A stretch of 64,000 nucleotides of DNA. Origin: Hyparrhenia diplandra (taxonomy: Eukaryota > Streptophyta > Magnoliopsida > Poales > Poaceae). The stretch covers positions 714,479 to 778,478 of the forward strand of contig JADLZK010010876.1 in the NCBI GenBank assembly GCA_015847255.1, written 5' to 3'. How positions within the stretch are numbered: the stretch's first letter is position 1; every line of letters begins with the position of its first letter. Positions 10,077 through 22,483 of this stretch are shown here, piece by piece. The notes below the pieces were generated by a model that had not been told where the DNA came from, made no database searches, and was given only the letters and a program-made list of their open reading frames with translations. Position numbers and translations under genes: made by a program.

Positions 10077-11150
10077 GTTTAAGTCTTTATTACCATTTAT
10101 AGTTTATTCTTGTTTATATTATTTACACTTACCCTTACTTTAGTTTAGTTGGTCTGCTAAGTTAGTAGATACATGATTGTGAATTATTAGATTCCTTACC
10201 CAAAGCTTCCCCGTGGATAAGATATTCTAGAATACTCTCCTAGGGAAAAGTTATAATGATGTTCTCGCGGCGCTACAGAATCCTTTTTATTTTTTTAGCA
10301 TTTAACAAACATCAAAACACAAACAATTAAAAAGACAAGTCGCATATGAATTGTCTATTTCGATTTGTCTACAAGTTGTTTAATGCTTTGCATATAACCA
10401 AAGTTAATCATAAATAACATTGTGTATATCATTTTTGTTATTTGATATTAAGTGGTCAAGCAAAAATAAGATGAACAACATTACAAAAGGTAGCACCATA
10501 TCCCCACCCGAGCTCCCTCTCGCTGGTCTCGTCCCTGGCTAAGCTTGCTTGGCCACGTACTAGCTCCTCTTCCATGATCGAGTGCTCCCTTTCGCCCAGG
10601 TCCATCCTCGGCTAGTGGCCTCCCAACTAGTACACCTTGGCCAACAACACCGAGCGGGGGAGACAGTCGGAGAGAGAAGGTGGATTTGATAAAAAAAAAT
10701 AGAAATGAAAGAAATATGGGTCCCATGTTTCAATGTGTATATGAATGAATTTGAGAACTTCGCTGCATGACCTGTTATTAAAGATGATAGTTAAATTCAG
10801 ACCATAGAAGACAGAGGGTCCCCTCCTCAAACAAGGATATTCTACTTGAGTTGATCTGATACTATTGTTTTTGTATTTTAGGATCCCTCATCCTCAATCC
10901 ATCTTTCCTCTTTCTCTTGATTATCACCGGTTTGGTGAAGGTGCTAGAGAGGGAGAGGGTGCAGGGAAGTTTGGAAACAGGGGGAGATGCTTTTGGAGGG
11001 GAGGGGCACGGACAAGAGGAGGGAGGGCGGTAGATGGGGAAGGAATGTGCCTTCTAGAGTTAGGGGCCACCTGGGCTTGGTGGTGATGGTGGGCTGGCTG
11101 GGCCTTTTGCCCTTCTAATCCCTTTTTCTAGGTTTTTCTTTGGGCGTTAT
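10077..11150. other. Intergenic DNA, no gene recognised
   Basis: Short open frames on both strands (10481-10830 minus, 10865-11086 plus) show no domain, no splice context and low complexity (Gly/Arg-rich). The 10.9-11.1 kb part may be the 5' portion of the LINE tail that follows. Confidence 0.4.
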
Positions 11151-11437
11151 AGAATCCCAAACTTCAACACTTAGAAAGCTTCTTTCAAAAGAGAGGTCGC
11201 TGCTCATCTAACTAGGATCAAGCAAAGTCTTCGTCATTCGATGCTCTTTTGGCTTTATGCAATGTAATTTTTGTTTCTTTCATGTATTTTACAGCCTAGG
11301 TTTTTCCTTGTATTTTTTTTCCTTCGGTTTTGTCTAACTGCTGGTTAGGCTTTTGTTGTAAGTTTACTCTCTTGAGCTCTCCTTTTAATACTAAGTTGTT
11401 AGGGGCTCTCTGCCCCTGGTTTCGGTTAAAAAAAAGT
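11150..11437 (+). mobile_element. LINE 3' tail
   Basis: A T-rich 3' UTR with CTAACTGCTGGTTAGGC, then TTAATACTAAGTTGTTAGGG and GGCTCTCTGCCCCTGGTTTC before an A-run at 11429-11436. This matches the architecture of grass LINE 3' ends. No coding part is left. Confidence 0.5.
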
Positions 11438-14400
11438 AAGGGTGTTAGCGTGCTAGCACGCTACAAGGTACCAATCTGCTCAATTTGCTCATGGAAAAGA
11501 ACCATTATTCCTTTTTTTGGAATAATCATCTAAGCTTTATAAATCAACCATATAGGTGGAATTTTAAGTAAGAACTTGCATCCATTTAATTAATTTCAAT
11601 CTCATCCTGTCACAAGTAGATTGAAATTAATTACTTTTAGAGAAAGATCTTGTTCTAGTTAATGGACATGGACCACTTGACAACTAGTGATTTTGGCTAT
11701 TATTATATGTTTCGTGCCCATTGTCGAGCATAATGCTTGTGGCTGTGAAATCGTATGAGTTGTGTTGGAGGGGCACCTACTATTGGGTAGGATAGTGCAT
11801 CTACAATCGTTATTGGTCATTGTTACAACACCAAACCCTTTCCCAATGTGTGACATGAAAGCTAGCAATTGTTGATGAGAGAAATCGATTGTGGAATAGT
11901 GGGAGGAGAAGAATGAAGCGACAACCATGCATTGAGTAGAATGACAGAGCAACTATGCTAGGATAATATGTATACCATGCATGGAATGTGAAACAATAGA
12001 GGGAATAGAGGGGAATGACCATGCAGGGATGAGATGGAAACCAGAGAGGCGAGCTCATGTATGTGTGACCGACAACTAGCCTACAATAATACTAATAAAA
12101 AACACGACCTCTTTTGCGCTCTACATCTCTCGGCTCCCTTGTTCAGTTAATGGGAACTCCATTGTTCAGTTAATGGGTCTATATATATATAGAGAGAGAG
12201 AGAGTTGTGAAAGAGAGAGAGAGAGAGTTGTGAAAAAAAGAAATACAACTTCTTTTGTACCTCTCTCAACTCCCCTATTCTTTGCGGATCTCCCACGTTC
12301 TTAGTGTTCCATGCTCCACAGCTAGTTTACGCTACTAGTGAAAAGATTCCATTCAAATTGTTGCATGGTCTCGAATGCCCAAGCCTTTACTCCTCAACCA
12401 CGCTCGCGCCCACTCTTGTTGCTCGACCGCACTCCTATAGTTATCCTACACTCATACGAGTTAGACAACTTAAAAGGTCGGTATTTGCTCTACAACTCTT
12501 ATCGGGTAAGTTTTTTTGGAAACTTGGAGGTTTTGCACTCCTAATAATAATATTAAAATCCTCATTATATTCATATCAATAGAAATAAGGTTTAAGGGTG
12601 CAAAAGACTAGCGAGCGATGTTGGTCAAGGTCAATTCTGGGTCCTCTATGTCTAAGGCAAGATAGTGGAGGAGATGAAGCACTTGTGTGTAGGGGACATA
12701 GATGAAATGGAGAGAAAATTTAATCTTGTGGAATCTAACTTTGTCGATTAATCATGCCTAGGAAATAAATATGACTAGTTAGAGCCATAACAAAATGATT
12801 CTAGAGAGATGTACAAGATGTCATCTCCAATAGGTGTCGACATGATATATGCAACACTTACCACTACTGGATGATTAAATCTCAACTTCCTTCCTAGCCA
12901 CTTAACTACACTTAGATATTGAAGGTAATGTCTAATTAATATATGTCTTATGGAGCAATTGTCGTTTACACCTAGTGTGTGTAAGTTCATAATGTGCACC
13001 CTTTTGCTAAACTTGAGGGCTCAATTATGGACATAGATTATCTATTGAGACCCAATAGAGATGGATCTTACTAGTTTAAAACATATGTGAACCAATATGA
13101 GTGAAAATTGGTTATGAAAACCCACAATTGAATTAGAGAAGCTCGTATAGTAAAGTTTGTAGTGGGAAAATGTGATGAAAACAACAACCCATGCACAAGA
13201 CCCTTCTTATAGGTTTGAAGGTTTATAGGCAGAGATGAAAGACAAAGATGAGGCCGATGACACTAACTCTTATACTAAGCATGCTATAGAGAGATAGCAG
13301 AACAAGTCACACCCCTTGTGTTGGGTGGCTTTCATATATAGTCACTAGGGCTTTAGTACAATTACAATTAGACACCTAGATATGTACATATATATCTAAC
13401 ACATAGAAACAAGAAACCAAAGAAGGTTGGGGATAGGAAACATGATCGATAAGGAGACACAAACACGAAACACAAGGTTGGTCTTGGTCAATGCGTATAG
13501 GTGTCAAGATGGAGGTACCTAAAGATGATGCTACACACTCTTTTGTCGGCTGGTGGAAGATGTTGCCAATCTTCACAATGACCTAGGTTTATCTCTTTAA
13601 AATCTTTTATGTTGATGATGAACATTTGTCTATTTTTTATCATGGTTTTTACAATGACTAAGACGATGAACATTTTTCTAATTACTAATTTAGTTTCTTC
13701 TAGCATGGTTTAAGAAATTATCAAATATTTCCTTTATAAATTGTAAGACATACTATGGTCTTATTTTAATTTTAGTTTTAATTCTAATTCATATAAATAG
13801 AGCAACCAATAGGAGTGAAGTTGTGTTAGGTGTCACACAAACCCTAGCTCTTATGCAAATTATGAATGCAGGGATTGGATGACACGGAGCCTAATAAAGA
13901 TGATATTCATACTAAGTAAAATAGAGTTTAAGAACAACATTGGCACTAAGAAAACTAAGATATTAAGTTGTTCAAGTCAACTATAGAGTTGCATACACCT
14001 ATTGTAAACCCATTTGCAATGATGAAATCAACATATCCTATCAAAATCTATGCCTGAAAAGGTTACTACAATTCCCTTTTACCTTAAATTTAAGGTTTCT
14101 TTGAGCACCACAATTTATTACAAATTTGATCACAAAATGTTACTAAAATTTCTTTATCTTAAACTTATGGTTGGATTAATCACCACAATTTACTAGTTGT
14201 ATAAAATTGCATAATCATAGCTAAGAGACAATATTCAAGATATGATATGTCATAATGAAACCTATGATTATTATTATAGTCATGAAGCCACCATAGGGAT
14301 GTGTTCTATTAATGATTTTGCTAAGGACTCTAGCAAATAGATTAATAATAGATGGATGTCACCCCTAATCCAAGTCTAGATGGCTTTATTAAACAAGCAC

Positions 14401-14678
14401 ATATCCATGTTGTATGTGAAAGACGTAAGTACAATGTAAACTCAAGCTAAGTGAATAACATGATGATTTGAAGGAGACAATCAATGATTTCAAAAATAAA
14501 CTTAGTCACTTCATAAAGAATGTGGACTCTATTATTGGTAATCATTGCATCTACTTTTTATGGTATAGTGCACTATGAACTATATATTGCGTCTTAATGT
14601 TTTGCTCTTATATTATTTTGGTAGGTGAATTAGGTGATAAACAATCATCACATTGGAAAGGAAGTGTGGTGATGTCTG
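11438..14678. other. Long AT-rich intergenic stretch; (TA)n(GA)n at ~12178-12240
   Basis: No gene is seen in 3.2 kb. At 12178-12240 there is a compound microsatellite of TA and two GA tracts separated by TTGTGAAA. Open frames at 11659-12058 (minus), 12304-12582 (plus) and 13376-13706 (minus) are short and unrelated to any family I know. The region may be decayed internal retrotransposon sequence linked to the LTR-like block that follows. Confidence 0.5.
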
Positions 14679-15862
14679 TGTTGGGGCATTTTTAACCTAG
14701 AATGCTGCGTTTAGCTTAGCCCTTGCATCGATCTCCTGCTATCATAATGATGATGATCACTCAATCAGCATCGGCATGCCGTCGTCCGTGCTTAGTGGTC
14801 TTCCTCGCCTTATTTTTACTAGCCGCAGCCGCGGTTGGTCAAGCACCACCCCTCCTTCACCACCTGGTAGTGCTGGGCCTCCTATCCACCACGTCCCCTA
14901 GGACATCCGTGAGTAGAGCTGGGATGACCTCTGGGCCAAATTGTTGTCGATAGTGCTCGACTACGCCCGTAGATTTCCTACAACCCTCTCGAGCCTCATG
15001 CAAATAAACATTCTCGGGCCCCTTCTTGTTTCGCAGACGTAGATCGACACAAAAGATTTTTGATGGAATTTCAAGATTTCACTCTAAACAAGTGCTACTT
15101 TGAGGCCTATGACAAGTGATTTTTAGAAAAACTCTCTAATGGTCCACTTCTTCAAATTTAGGTTCTCTAGGGTGAGACATTTGATTCCTCGTGTGTCAAA
15201 TTAAGGAAACACATGTGTTTATCCTTACATGGTAGGCAACATTTAGTTTGTAAATGGAATCAACTCATAAGGTTTTGTTGGTGGGATCCCTAATTGCATG
15301 TTTGATTGAGCAAGTGTTTGGTTCCCAACTCACGGATCACACAAACATCAAAATTGAACACAAAGAGAAATTCATAATGGTCGTTAAGTACATGTATGAG
15401 GGGTATTTTATAGAGGTCTTAGGGACCTGTACTTTGTACACTATACACAAATGACTCTTTCCCCCTTCTTTGCTTTGATATAATCGTACTATTTTACAAA
15501 GGGCGAAGTGGTCATTTAAACTTCGCTTGATCTAAGCTTTCCTATTCATGACTTCACACTTCTCTTATCTAGACTTTGAGTGAAGTTTCTTCTCTTCAAC
15601 TTTGATTTTTCCCAACAAAGTTAAATTGATGTCTTCGTTGTTTCATAATCTTCTTCCTGCGAAGTTTATATTCTTATGTGCAAAGTTGAGAATTCGTCTT
15701 CACATCCAATTCCCGCAAGCAAACTTTGTTATGGTAAAAAGTCTTTTCAACTCCAAAGTTTTGTGTCAAGTCAACTCCAAAGTTTGGGCATAAAGTTTTT
15801 CTCGACGAAGTCAACTTCAAAGTTTGCTCACAAAGTTTTCTAGCGAAGTCAAATCCCCAACA
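14679..15862. mobile_element. Putative solo LTR-like block (TGTTGGGG...CCCCAACA)
   Basis: The block starts TGTTGGGG and ends CCCCAACA, a perfect 8-bp inverted terminus of the TG...CA type found in LTRs. The interior is 1.2 kb with AT-rich 3' half and repeated AACTTCG/CGAAGTT words. No clear 5-bp target duplication was found (GTCTG versus TATTA), so it could be a diverged solo LTR or a chance pairing. A short ORF with a signal-peptide-like start lies inside at 14747-14953. Confidence 0.4.
14747..14953 (+). other. Small ORF with signal-peptide-like N-terminus
   Basis: The ORF encodes 68 aa from ATG 14747. Residues 1-15 are polar and basic, followed by a hydrophobic core (LVVFLALFLLAAAAVG) and an Ala/Gly-Gln-Ala site resembling a signal-peptidase cleavage site. 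After it the frame is nondescript. Reading one frame over gives a Pro/Gly-rich end (PPSPPGSAGPPIHHVP) before a TAG at about 14917-14919, so a frameshifted small secreted peptide gene is conceivable. No family assigned, and chance is quite possible. Confidence 0.22.
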
Positions 15863-16198
15863 TATTACATGAGTTGATCTGATTTTGTATTTTTACGATG
15901 ATTCATGTATCATTGGGTCCATTTGGAACAACTTATAAGCTGTCTATGACTTAAATAAAAGCTGAAAGCCTCACTTATCCCCACAACTATACCAAACATG
16001 GTTAGAACGGGTGTAGGGTCATTATTACCGGCTAGTGTGAATTACCAAGCAACTTTTTTATGACTACATATAACGACTATTGCAGAGATTGAAAATATGT
16101 TTTACTCCCTCGTCTCTAAATAAATCAATTTCTAGAATTCGTCCAAGTCAAATAATCTCAAGTTTGACTAAGTTTACAAGAAAAGAGTAACAACATTT

Positions 16199-16368
16199 CA
16201 CTACTGGAAAGTCAAATAATCTTAACGGTTATTGCACCATTAGGGAAACTAAAAAAACATCAGGAAAATTAAAATCCATCAGGGCTAGCTAGACAGGAAA
16301 CTGCCAATTGCCATTATATTTCTATAGTATATAGTACACCGTCAGGGATTTTCAAGTCTCCAATAGTG
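16199..16368. mobile_element. Miniature CACTA element (170 bp)
   Basis: The ends CACTACTGGA and TCCAATAGTG are inverted repeats with one mismatch, flanked by TTT on both sides (16196-16198, 16369-16371). It sits within a Stowaway MITE. The inner words CATCAGGAAAATTAAAATCC and CCATCAGGG / CCGTCAGGG are subterminal repeats. Confidence 0.8.
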
Positions 16369-16418
16369 TTTATGACATAAAATGGGCACATTATGCAAAA
16401 TATACTCTATAGTATATC

Positions 16419-18270
16419 TTTTTTAGATAATGGATATAAAATCCGGCTTCATCTATCAACCGATAGAATCAGGCCAATTATTGCAAACAAAGTTCAGACA
16501 CCAAACACTGTGAATCGAACAACCAGCCAGCCAACTTTGAATAAACAAAAACAAAGTTTGGTTCAATCTAAATATGACCAATGAATCTTGACGATAGCCA
16601 TCCTCTGGAACTGAAAAATTGTAACGCCGATGTTTCAAGATACTGCCCAGCCTGTATTAGCTGGTCGCGCTGATCCTCAGCCCGTTGCAGACTTGCCCAC
16701 TGACGTAGCCAATGCGTTCCCCTGAAAAGCACCTGCAAGAAAGATTTTGGTCTACATTTATCAAAAACCACTTCATTCCTTGTTATCCAAATAGCCCAAA
16801 GTATTGCGGCTTGGTGCTGTTAATAACAATGAGTTTACTTTTATGTTTGCAATTTTAGTCCAACGCTCAAATAGGTAGTCCAAATTGGTCGGTGGTGAAA
16901 ATCCAAACAGTAAATGTACAACGCGCCACGAAATTTTGCGCGTGAACGCAGTCAAAAAATAGGTGTTGGATTGTTTCGGAAGGTAACAAAAGAACAATTC
17001 CTGTCCCCATTCCGATTACGTCTAACTAAATTATCTTTAGTTAAAGTAACACCCTTTTTTAGGTACCATAAGAAAAAATTTTATTTTCATTGGTACTTTT
17101 ATACGCCAAATATCTGTGACACTTTCGAACACCATTGTTAATTAAAGCAGCATACATGGATTTGACCGTAAAACGCCCAGATGCGTTTAGCCCCCAAAAG
17201 TATCTATACCCCAGTTAAACTAATATCTTGTAGCAAAGCAACAATTTCTGTGCCAAGCAACTAGGTTTGCACCAATTAAATGTCTCCCGAATGAGATATT
17301 TAGTGGTATGGTGCTAAGCACTTGGGCCACCGATTGTTGTTTCGATCGCACGATATTAAAAAGGGAAGGAAATTTATCTTTTAGAGGTTTATTTCCCAAC
17401 CGGATGTCGTACCAGAATCTAGTTTGGGACCCATCCTTAATGTTGAAACGACCAAAGTCCAAAAAACAATCTTTCACATTCATTAATCCTTTCCAAAAAT
17501 GAGAGTCTGTTGGTTTTTTAACACAACTTCCAAATGGCTTATTTTTAACATACTTATTTCGTATTAATTCTTGCCACATACCATCTTCATTTAAAAGTTT
17601 ATATAGCCACTTACTTAAAAGGCACTAATTCTGAATATACAAATTTTGAATTCCTAGCCCCCCTTGGTCTTTTTGGTTGGCATAAAATCTTCCATCTTGC
17701 CAACCTATACTTTTTTTGTGTTGATCATTTTGCCAGTAGAATCGTGATCTGAAACAGTCTATTTTTTCAAGCACCCCGCGAGGAAGCTCAAAGAACGACA
17801 TCATAAACATCGGTAAACTAGAAAGCACCGAGTTTATTAAAACCAGCCTGCCTCCTACTGACAAGAGTTTTCCTTTCCAGCCACTTAATTTTTTTTCTAT
17901 CCTATCTTCGATTATCTTCCAATCTTTATTATTTAATTTCCTTACATTCATGGGGAGTCCCAGGTAACGGAATGGATACGACCCAGTAACACATCCAAAC
18001 AGTTGCGAATAAAATTCTTCCTGTTCTTTTGCTTTTCCAAAACAGAAAAGCTCACTCTTATGGAAGTTTATCTTCAAGCCTGATAGTTGTTCAAAGGTGG
18101 TTAATAAAAGTTTCATATTAACTGCCTTTTCAACATCGTGACTCATGAAGATTACAGTATCATCCGCATACTGCAGAATGGACAGACCATCTTGAATAAG
18201 ATGTGGGATTATTCCTTCCACCTGATTTGCTTGCTTGGCTCTAGCAATGAGTATAGCCAACATGTCGACG
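16419..18270 (-). mobile_element. 5'-truncated LINE inserted in a MITE, reverse orientation
   Basis: Read on the minus strand, 18263-17625 encodes the C-terminal reverse-transcriptase half: the catalytic YADD box (ILQYADDTVIFMSH), then SGLKINFHKSELFCFG and the PFRYLGLP and WKGKLLSVGGRLVLINSVL thumb motifs. Next come the connection region (17579-17220, DGSQTRFWYDIRLG) and the zf-RVT and tail region (16997-16450), broken by stops and frameshifts near 17620 and 17220. The 3' A-run is at 16424-16419. Likely target repeats are AGTATATC (16411) and ACTATATC (18271). It is the same family as the LINE at 5745-6810. Endonuclease and the N-terminal RT are missing. Confidence 0.88.
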
Positions 18271-18379
18271 ACTATATCTAATGATACTAATTTATGATAC
18301 TAATTTGATGTAAAAAATCTTGACTTTGTAGGAATTTATTTATTCATTGACACAAAGAGTACGGGATATATAAGCGTTT

Positions 18380-18939
18380 GCCTTCTCTGAATGACAGGCG
18401 ATTGATAGAGGATAATATTGTGTCAAATTTTAGAGGTCAACTTCAGGGGATCAAAAACCAATCCCCACCTGCTTTCATTTCCACAGATTCCGATAAGCCG
18501 GTGGTTGGAAGGGTGCTTTGGAATTGAGTCAATTGACCCACATGGTATTGATGAGGTATGAAAGAGGGAAAGAGCGATTACAACATCACAACGCATAAAC
18601 TACAACAACAAGGATAATTCTAGACCAAAGCCGAAAGTCACTAACCAAACATAGAATTGCGCCTCCGCGGAAAAAAACATACTCGCCGGTTGCACCAGTT
18701 TCACAATACAACAGGATTGCGCCAATCTACAATCAGGCTAGTAATAATTATCAAGTGATTAATTAAGCTGAAAAGGAACTTTGGAAATTACCTTTGGTGC
18801 TTGTTGCACGCCTACGGGGCCAAACGACACGAGAGAGACGACGAGAGCAAAGACACCCTTGCACAAAGATAAATGATGCCACACAAGGCGAGCGGAGGAG
18901 GCCCCAAGAAAAGTGAGGGCGAAACCGAGAGGGCCGGCC
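18380..18939. other. Upstream flank of the RING-H2 gene
   Basis: No gene seen. The last 170 bp (from about 18770) become GC-rich and contain ACGAGAGAGACGACGAGAGC, plausible as a 5' UTR for the RING gene. No convincing TATA box. Confidence 0.4.
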
Positions 18940-19568
18940 ATGTCCAACTTGTCGTCACCTCCGCCGGAGCAGGAGTTGCTGCTGCCGACTGACCTGTCCT
19001 CCTCGTCCTCGGACGACGAGGATGCTGACGACGTCGCCGTCGACGACGACCTCGTCATCGCAATCCACCACCGAACGACCCACGGCGAGGAGGAGGAAGG
19101 GCAGCATAGTCGTTGGTCGTCGCAACGTCCCATCGTCATGGTGCCACCGGCCCCCGCGCTGTTCATGCCCTGGGTCGTCCTCGGCCATGGCAGCGGTGGC
19201 GAGGCTCCCGCTCCGGCGGCGTCCATCGAGGCTCTGCCGACGGTGGAGGTGTCGGAGCCCGGCGCGGTCTGCGCCATCTGCAGGACGACCTCCCGCTCGC
19301 GGCCGCGGCGCGGAGGCTTCCGTGCGGCCACCTCTACCACTCCTCCTGCATCGTGCCGTGGCTCGAGGTGCACAACTCCTGCCCCATCTGCCGCTGCCGC
19401 CTCCCATCCGACGACCACCACACCGAGCCTGCAGCTGCAGCAGGGGAGGTGGTGGCGTTGCCGGCGTCGGAGCAGGACCCGCCGCCAGCCGTTGCCGGCA
19501 CTGATCTGCAGCTCCCCGCGCAGGATGTCAGTGGTGAAGGAGAAGAGACGATTGTGCCGTCCGTTTGA
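18940..19568 (+). pseudogene. RING-H2 E3 ubiquitin ligase gene with a one-base frameshift
   Basis: From ATG 18940 the frame encodes an acidic Ser/Asp-rich N-terminus (residues 15-35), a hydrophobic patch (IVMVPPAPALFMPWVVLG) and the first RING ligands C111 and C114 (VCAIC). After base 19281 the frame slips, and the rest of the RING continues in another frame: DDLPLA, then PCGHLYHSSC, WLEVHNSC and PICR, to a TGA at 19566-19568. Counting one missing base, the spacing is CX2CX14CXHX2HX2CX10CX2C, a textbook RING-H2, and the protein would be about 209 aa with a Pro/Ala-rich tail. Such proteins pass ubiquitin from an E2 to substrates. It is single-exon with high GC in the coding region, normal for grasses. 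Either a young pseudogene or a sequencing error. Confidence 0.8.
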
Positions 19569-19919
19569 GTCTGAATGTTACACATGTTTCTGCAATCTTC
19601 GATGTTGCGTTGCTAGCTACATCGATCTTGTATTTTGTTGGGAAATGAGTAGTTGTTTAATCATCACCGATCAAATGCATGCGAGGAAACAATGAAGTGA
19701 GAATTTGCTATTTTTGTTAGCAATGGGAATATTGATGCTTCACTGCTTGACCTTCTGCCTCGACGTTTTTTTTTTTTTTAAATCACGCCTATGTGTGTAT
19801 TGCTTTAAGGGAAAAGGGACCTTCTGCCTCGACGTCATCCACGAGAGGTTTTCTCCAACACCTATAACACATACACTTAGTAAGAGACACGGTGCGCCCT
19901 CCATTTATTTTAGTCATAA

Positions 19920-20252
19920 GAGCAGCTCCAGTGTTTGGCAAAACCAAACCGTGAGAGCAACATGGTTCGATTTACACACTGGAGTGATCGAACCATACAG
20001 AATCTTAGTTTGGTTCACATGCTTAAGATGGTTCCAACCATATCGAATAGAAAAATGATAAAGTGATGGACCGGTGCATGGAAGCTGAGGCCTGTAGTTT
20101 GCTCTGCCAAGGGACGATAGAAATTTGACATTTTTCATTTTTCTAATCAAAAGCAGAGACTCGCTAGCCGGACCAAACAGTAGAGGTATCGAACCATGCC
20201 TAACCAGTGACAATTTTACAGAGCAAAATTGCATATACACTGGAGCTTGCCC
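19920..20252. mobile_element. Tourist-like (PIF/Harbinger) MITE
   Basis: The ends GAGCAGCTCCAGTGT and ACACTGGAGCTTGCCC are inverted repeats, with TAA direct repeats on both sides (19917-19919, 20253-20255). A second inner inverted pair (GGTTCGAT / ATCGAACC) is present. It lies 350 bp downstream of the RING gene stop. No ORF. Confidence 0.87.
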
Positions 20253-20255
20253 TAA

Positions 20256-20945
20256 TCACGAACAACTGAACTGGAAGGATTTCACCTTGCTGTTTGATAA
20301 TCACTCGTCGTCACAAATTCACAATAACAACTTTATCTTGGCATCTATATATCTCAGTCTTCGATCTGTTTCATGGAAAATAATGTCAAAAGCTAGGGCT
20401 ATATATATATATGCTTGTGGCCAGCACAAAGGAACAAATGTGCAGTAGTACACTGTGATTTGTAAAATTATATCTCTAATTCCACATTCGCGTTGCTCAG
20501 AACTTCTGAATGAAGCTCATTGTTGACCGCAATTACGAACTCAGTGCTCTTGGGACAAGCAATACAAACTGCAGAGTAAACCATTACAGTATTATTTTAA
20601 ATTGTTAATACGTCGCCAACAATGTGAACCAACAAGCATTTCTACAAATAGCACTAGTAAAATTTAGATAGAGGAACTTTTGAGCTTACACAAAATGATG
20701 CTCAGGAGAGTGGCTGACTACTATGTGTTGACATCAGCCTGCTTCTGTCAAAACATGATGGCAGAATGATTAGCTCTTAATATGCTGCAAATGAACATCT
20801 TGAATATCTAGTGTTAGAGTATATTTGGATATTCCTATGTTAGTTCCTTTCTCCATATACGGTAGATTATGATTGATTTTACCTGAGGACACATCTACGA
20901 TTAAGCTCCTACCCCTCCAAGGAATGTCCTCTGTATAAACACTTG
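20256..20945. other. Intergenic DNA, no gene seen
   Basis: AT-rich, with a short (TA)n at about 20400-20412. Nothing further recognised. Confidence 0.5.
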
Positions 20946-21759
20946 TCAGCAGGCTGTCAGCACGAGCTCAAACCGAGTTGCAGCAGATCAATGATCTGAT
21001 GGACCAAACGCAGCTAGGGCAGGACCCTGACACACGGGTTTCTCCTTTCCTTAATTCCAAGGGCATTGACAGTGGAACAGTGTACAGTTTCATCAAGGCT
21101 CAAGGACATCAGAAGGATGCCGCTGCAGAATTCATTTGGAAAACCGCTGCCCCCCAAGGGTCCAACTCTTCATGTGGCTGCTACTACAGAAGAGAATTCA
21201 ATGCAGAGTAGTCCTACACAAGAAGCACATCGTTCCTGATAGGATTTGTGAGATATGTTCCCACCATGATGAAACACCGGAGCACATTATCGGTGGGTGT
21301 TCGCTCGGCAGATCGTTTTGGGAATGTCTCAACATGCATCAGGTAATTGGCCAAGATGTCGGCAGCCTGCACCTCATGTCTCCTCTACCAGGTGTCCCAA
21401 CTGATGAGCACGCGACGTTCATCGCATTATGCTGTTGGACGCTTTGGAAGGCGAGGAATGCTAAGATCTTCAGAAACGAAAGCATGGTGGTCAATCAGGT
21501 TTTACATCAATGCATTGAAACTGCAAGGCTATGGAAGGCGAGGATCAAGAGGAAAAAGAAACACATAGCGGACATATGGTGTCAAATATTTGAGACGGCA
21601 ATGCAGGGCTAGAATATCCATTGCTGATGCTTATATATGTTGAATGATGTAAATAGTAGCGACGTAAACGATGTAAACTCTACACGGCCGTTTCGGGCCA
21701 AAATGAAATGAAATACAGGTGGGGAGCACCTCCCCCCCCGGTGAAAATTCAAAAAAAAA
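20946..21759 (+). mobile_element. 5'-truncated LINE, zf-RVT region and 3' tail
   Basis: Two frames joined by one frameshift near 21160 encode the LINE C-terminus: VSPFLNSKGIDSGTVYSFI, then the zf-RVT motif RVQLFMWLLLQKRIQC and CEICSHHDETPEHIIGGC (Cys/His zinc ligands), ALCCWTLWKARNAKIF, and a stop at 21610-21612. The 3' UTR includes ACACGGCCGTTTCGGGCC and CACCTCCCCCCCCGGTG before the A-run at 21751-21759. RT and endonuclease are absent. It is a different LINE family from the copies at 5.7 and 16.4 kb. Confidence 0.85.
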
Positions 21760-22483
21760 TATATGACTTTCTTTTTTGAGGGGAAAGTATTCGTAGTTCA
21801 CTCCACATTTGAACTTGGACACAAAAGAAATCTCTTATATGATAGACTTTCTTTGGGTACATGGGCATTAGTAGACCAAGCAGATGCAGGCCAGAAGTTA
21901 AGATGAACTAATTCTAAATTAATTCCTAATCCCTGCTTATTCAAACTAGCTCTTAAGGAGAAACTCCTGCACAAGCCAGCGAGCATTTCTTCTTCTTTCT
22001 TTTTTTTTTTTTTTTTTTTGAATTGTAGCATTTCTTCTTTTGACTCCAAGGTATTGAGAATGACACTTCAGGATAGGACAGAACAGAACAGGAAAGGTGA
22101 AAATAAAGGTCAGGTGAGAACTGAGCAGGCGACTACTTACTGACCATTTGTTCTGGTGAACACAAACGACTTGACTACGATGACATTAGCCAATCCAAGT
22201 GCCAGGAATATAATGCCATTGACAAGGACTGTACGTTGGTTGTAAACGATGTTTGCTAAATCAAACCGAATTTGATTTATTCTGCCCAAGTTGGTTGTTA
22301 TTAACTAGTATGTTGCCATCTCCATATATAAGTACAGCCGATTCGGAGTAAATTCATCCCTTAATCTTCCATTCATTCCTTCTCCGAAAACCGCATACAC
22401 AAGGGATTGAAGGAACCTGAAGTTTACAGAAACAGAACAAGCTGCAGTTCAGATACCAGAATACCAGATCGAGCTAAGCTAGA

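Larger units (their letters stand above)
16105..18359. mobile_element. Stowaway MITE split by two later insertions
   Basis: The pieces 16105-16198, 16369-16418 and 18271-18359 together match the MITE at about 39859-40094 (shared words GTAAATCAATTCCTA-like, AAAAGAGTAACAAC, CTAATGATACTAATTTGAT). Flanking TA lies at 16103-16104 and 18360-18361. The gaps are filled by a CACTA MITE and a LINE. Both terminal repeats have drifted from the CTCCCTCCGTC consensus. Confidence 0.78.

Noticed and set aside
11659..12058. Two overlapping minus-strand ORFs (97 and 82 aa)
   Set aside because: His/Ser-rich, no domain, no splice or promoter context.
18759..19421. 220-aa open frame on the minus strand across the RING gene
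   Set aside because: It is antisense to clear RING-H2 coding sequence in GC-rich DNA, where long shadow frames are expected.
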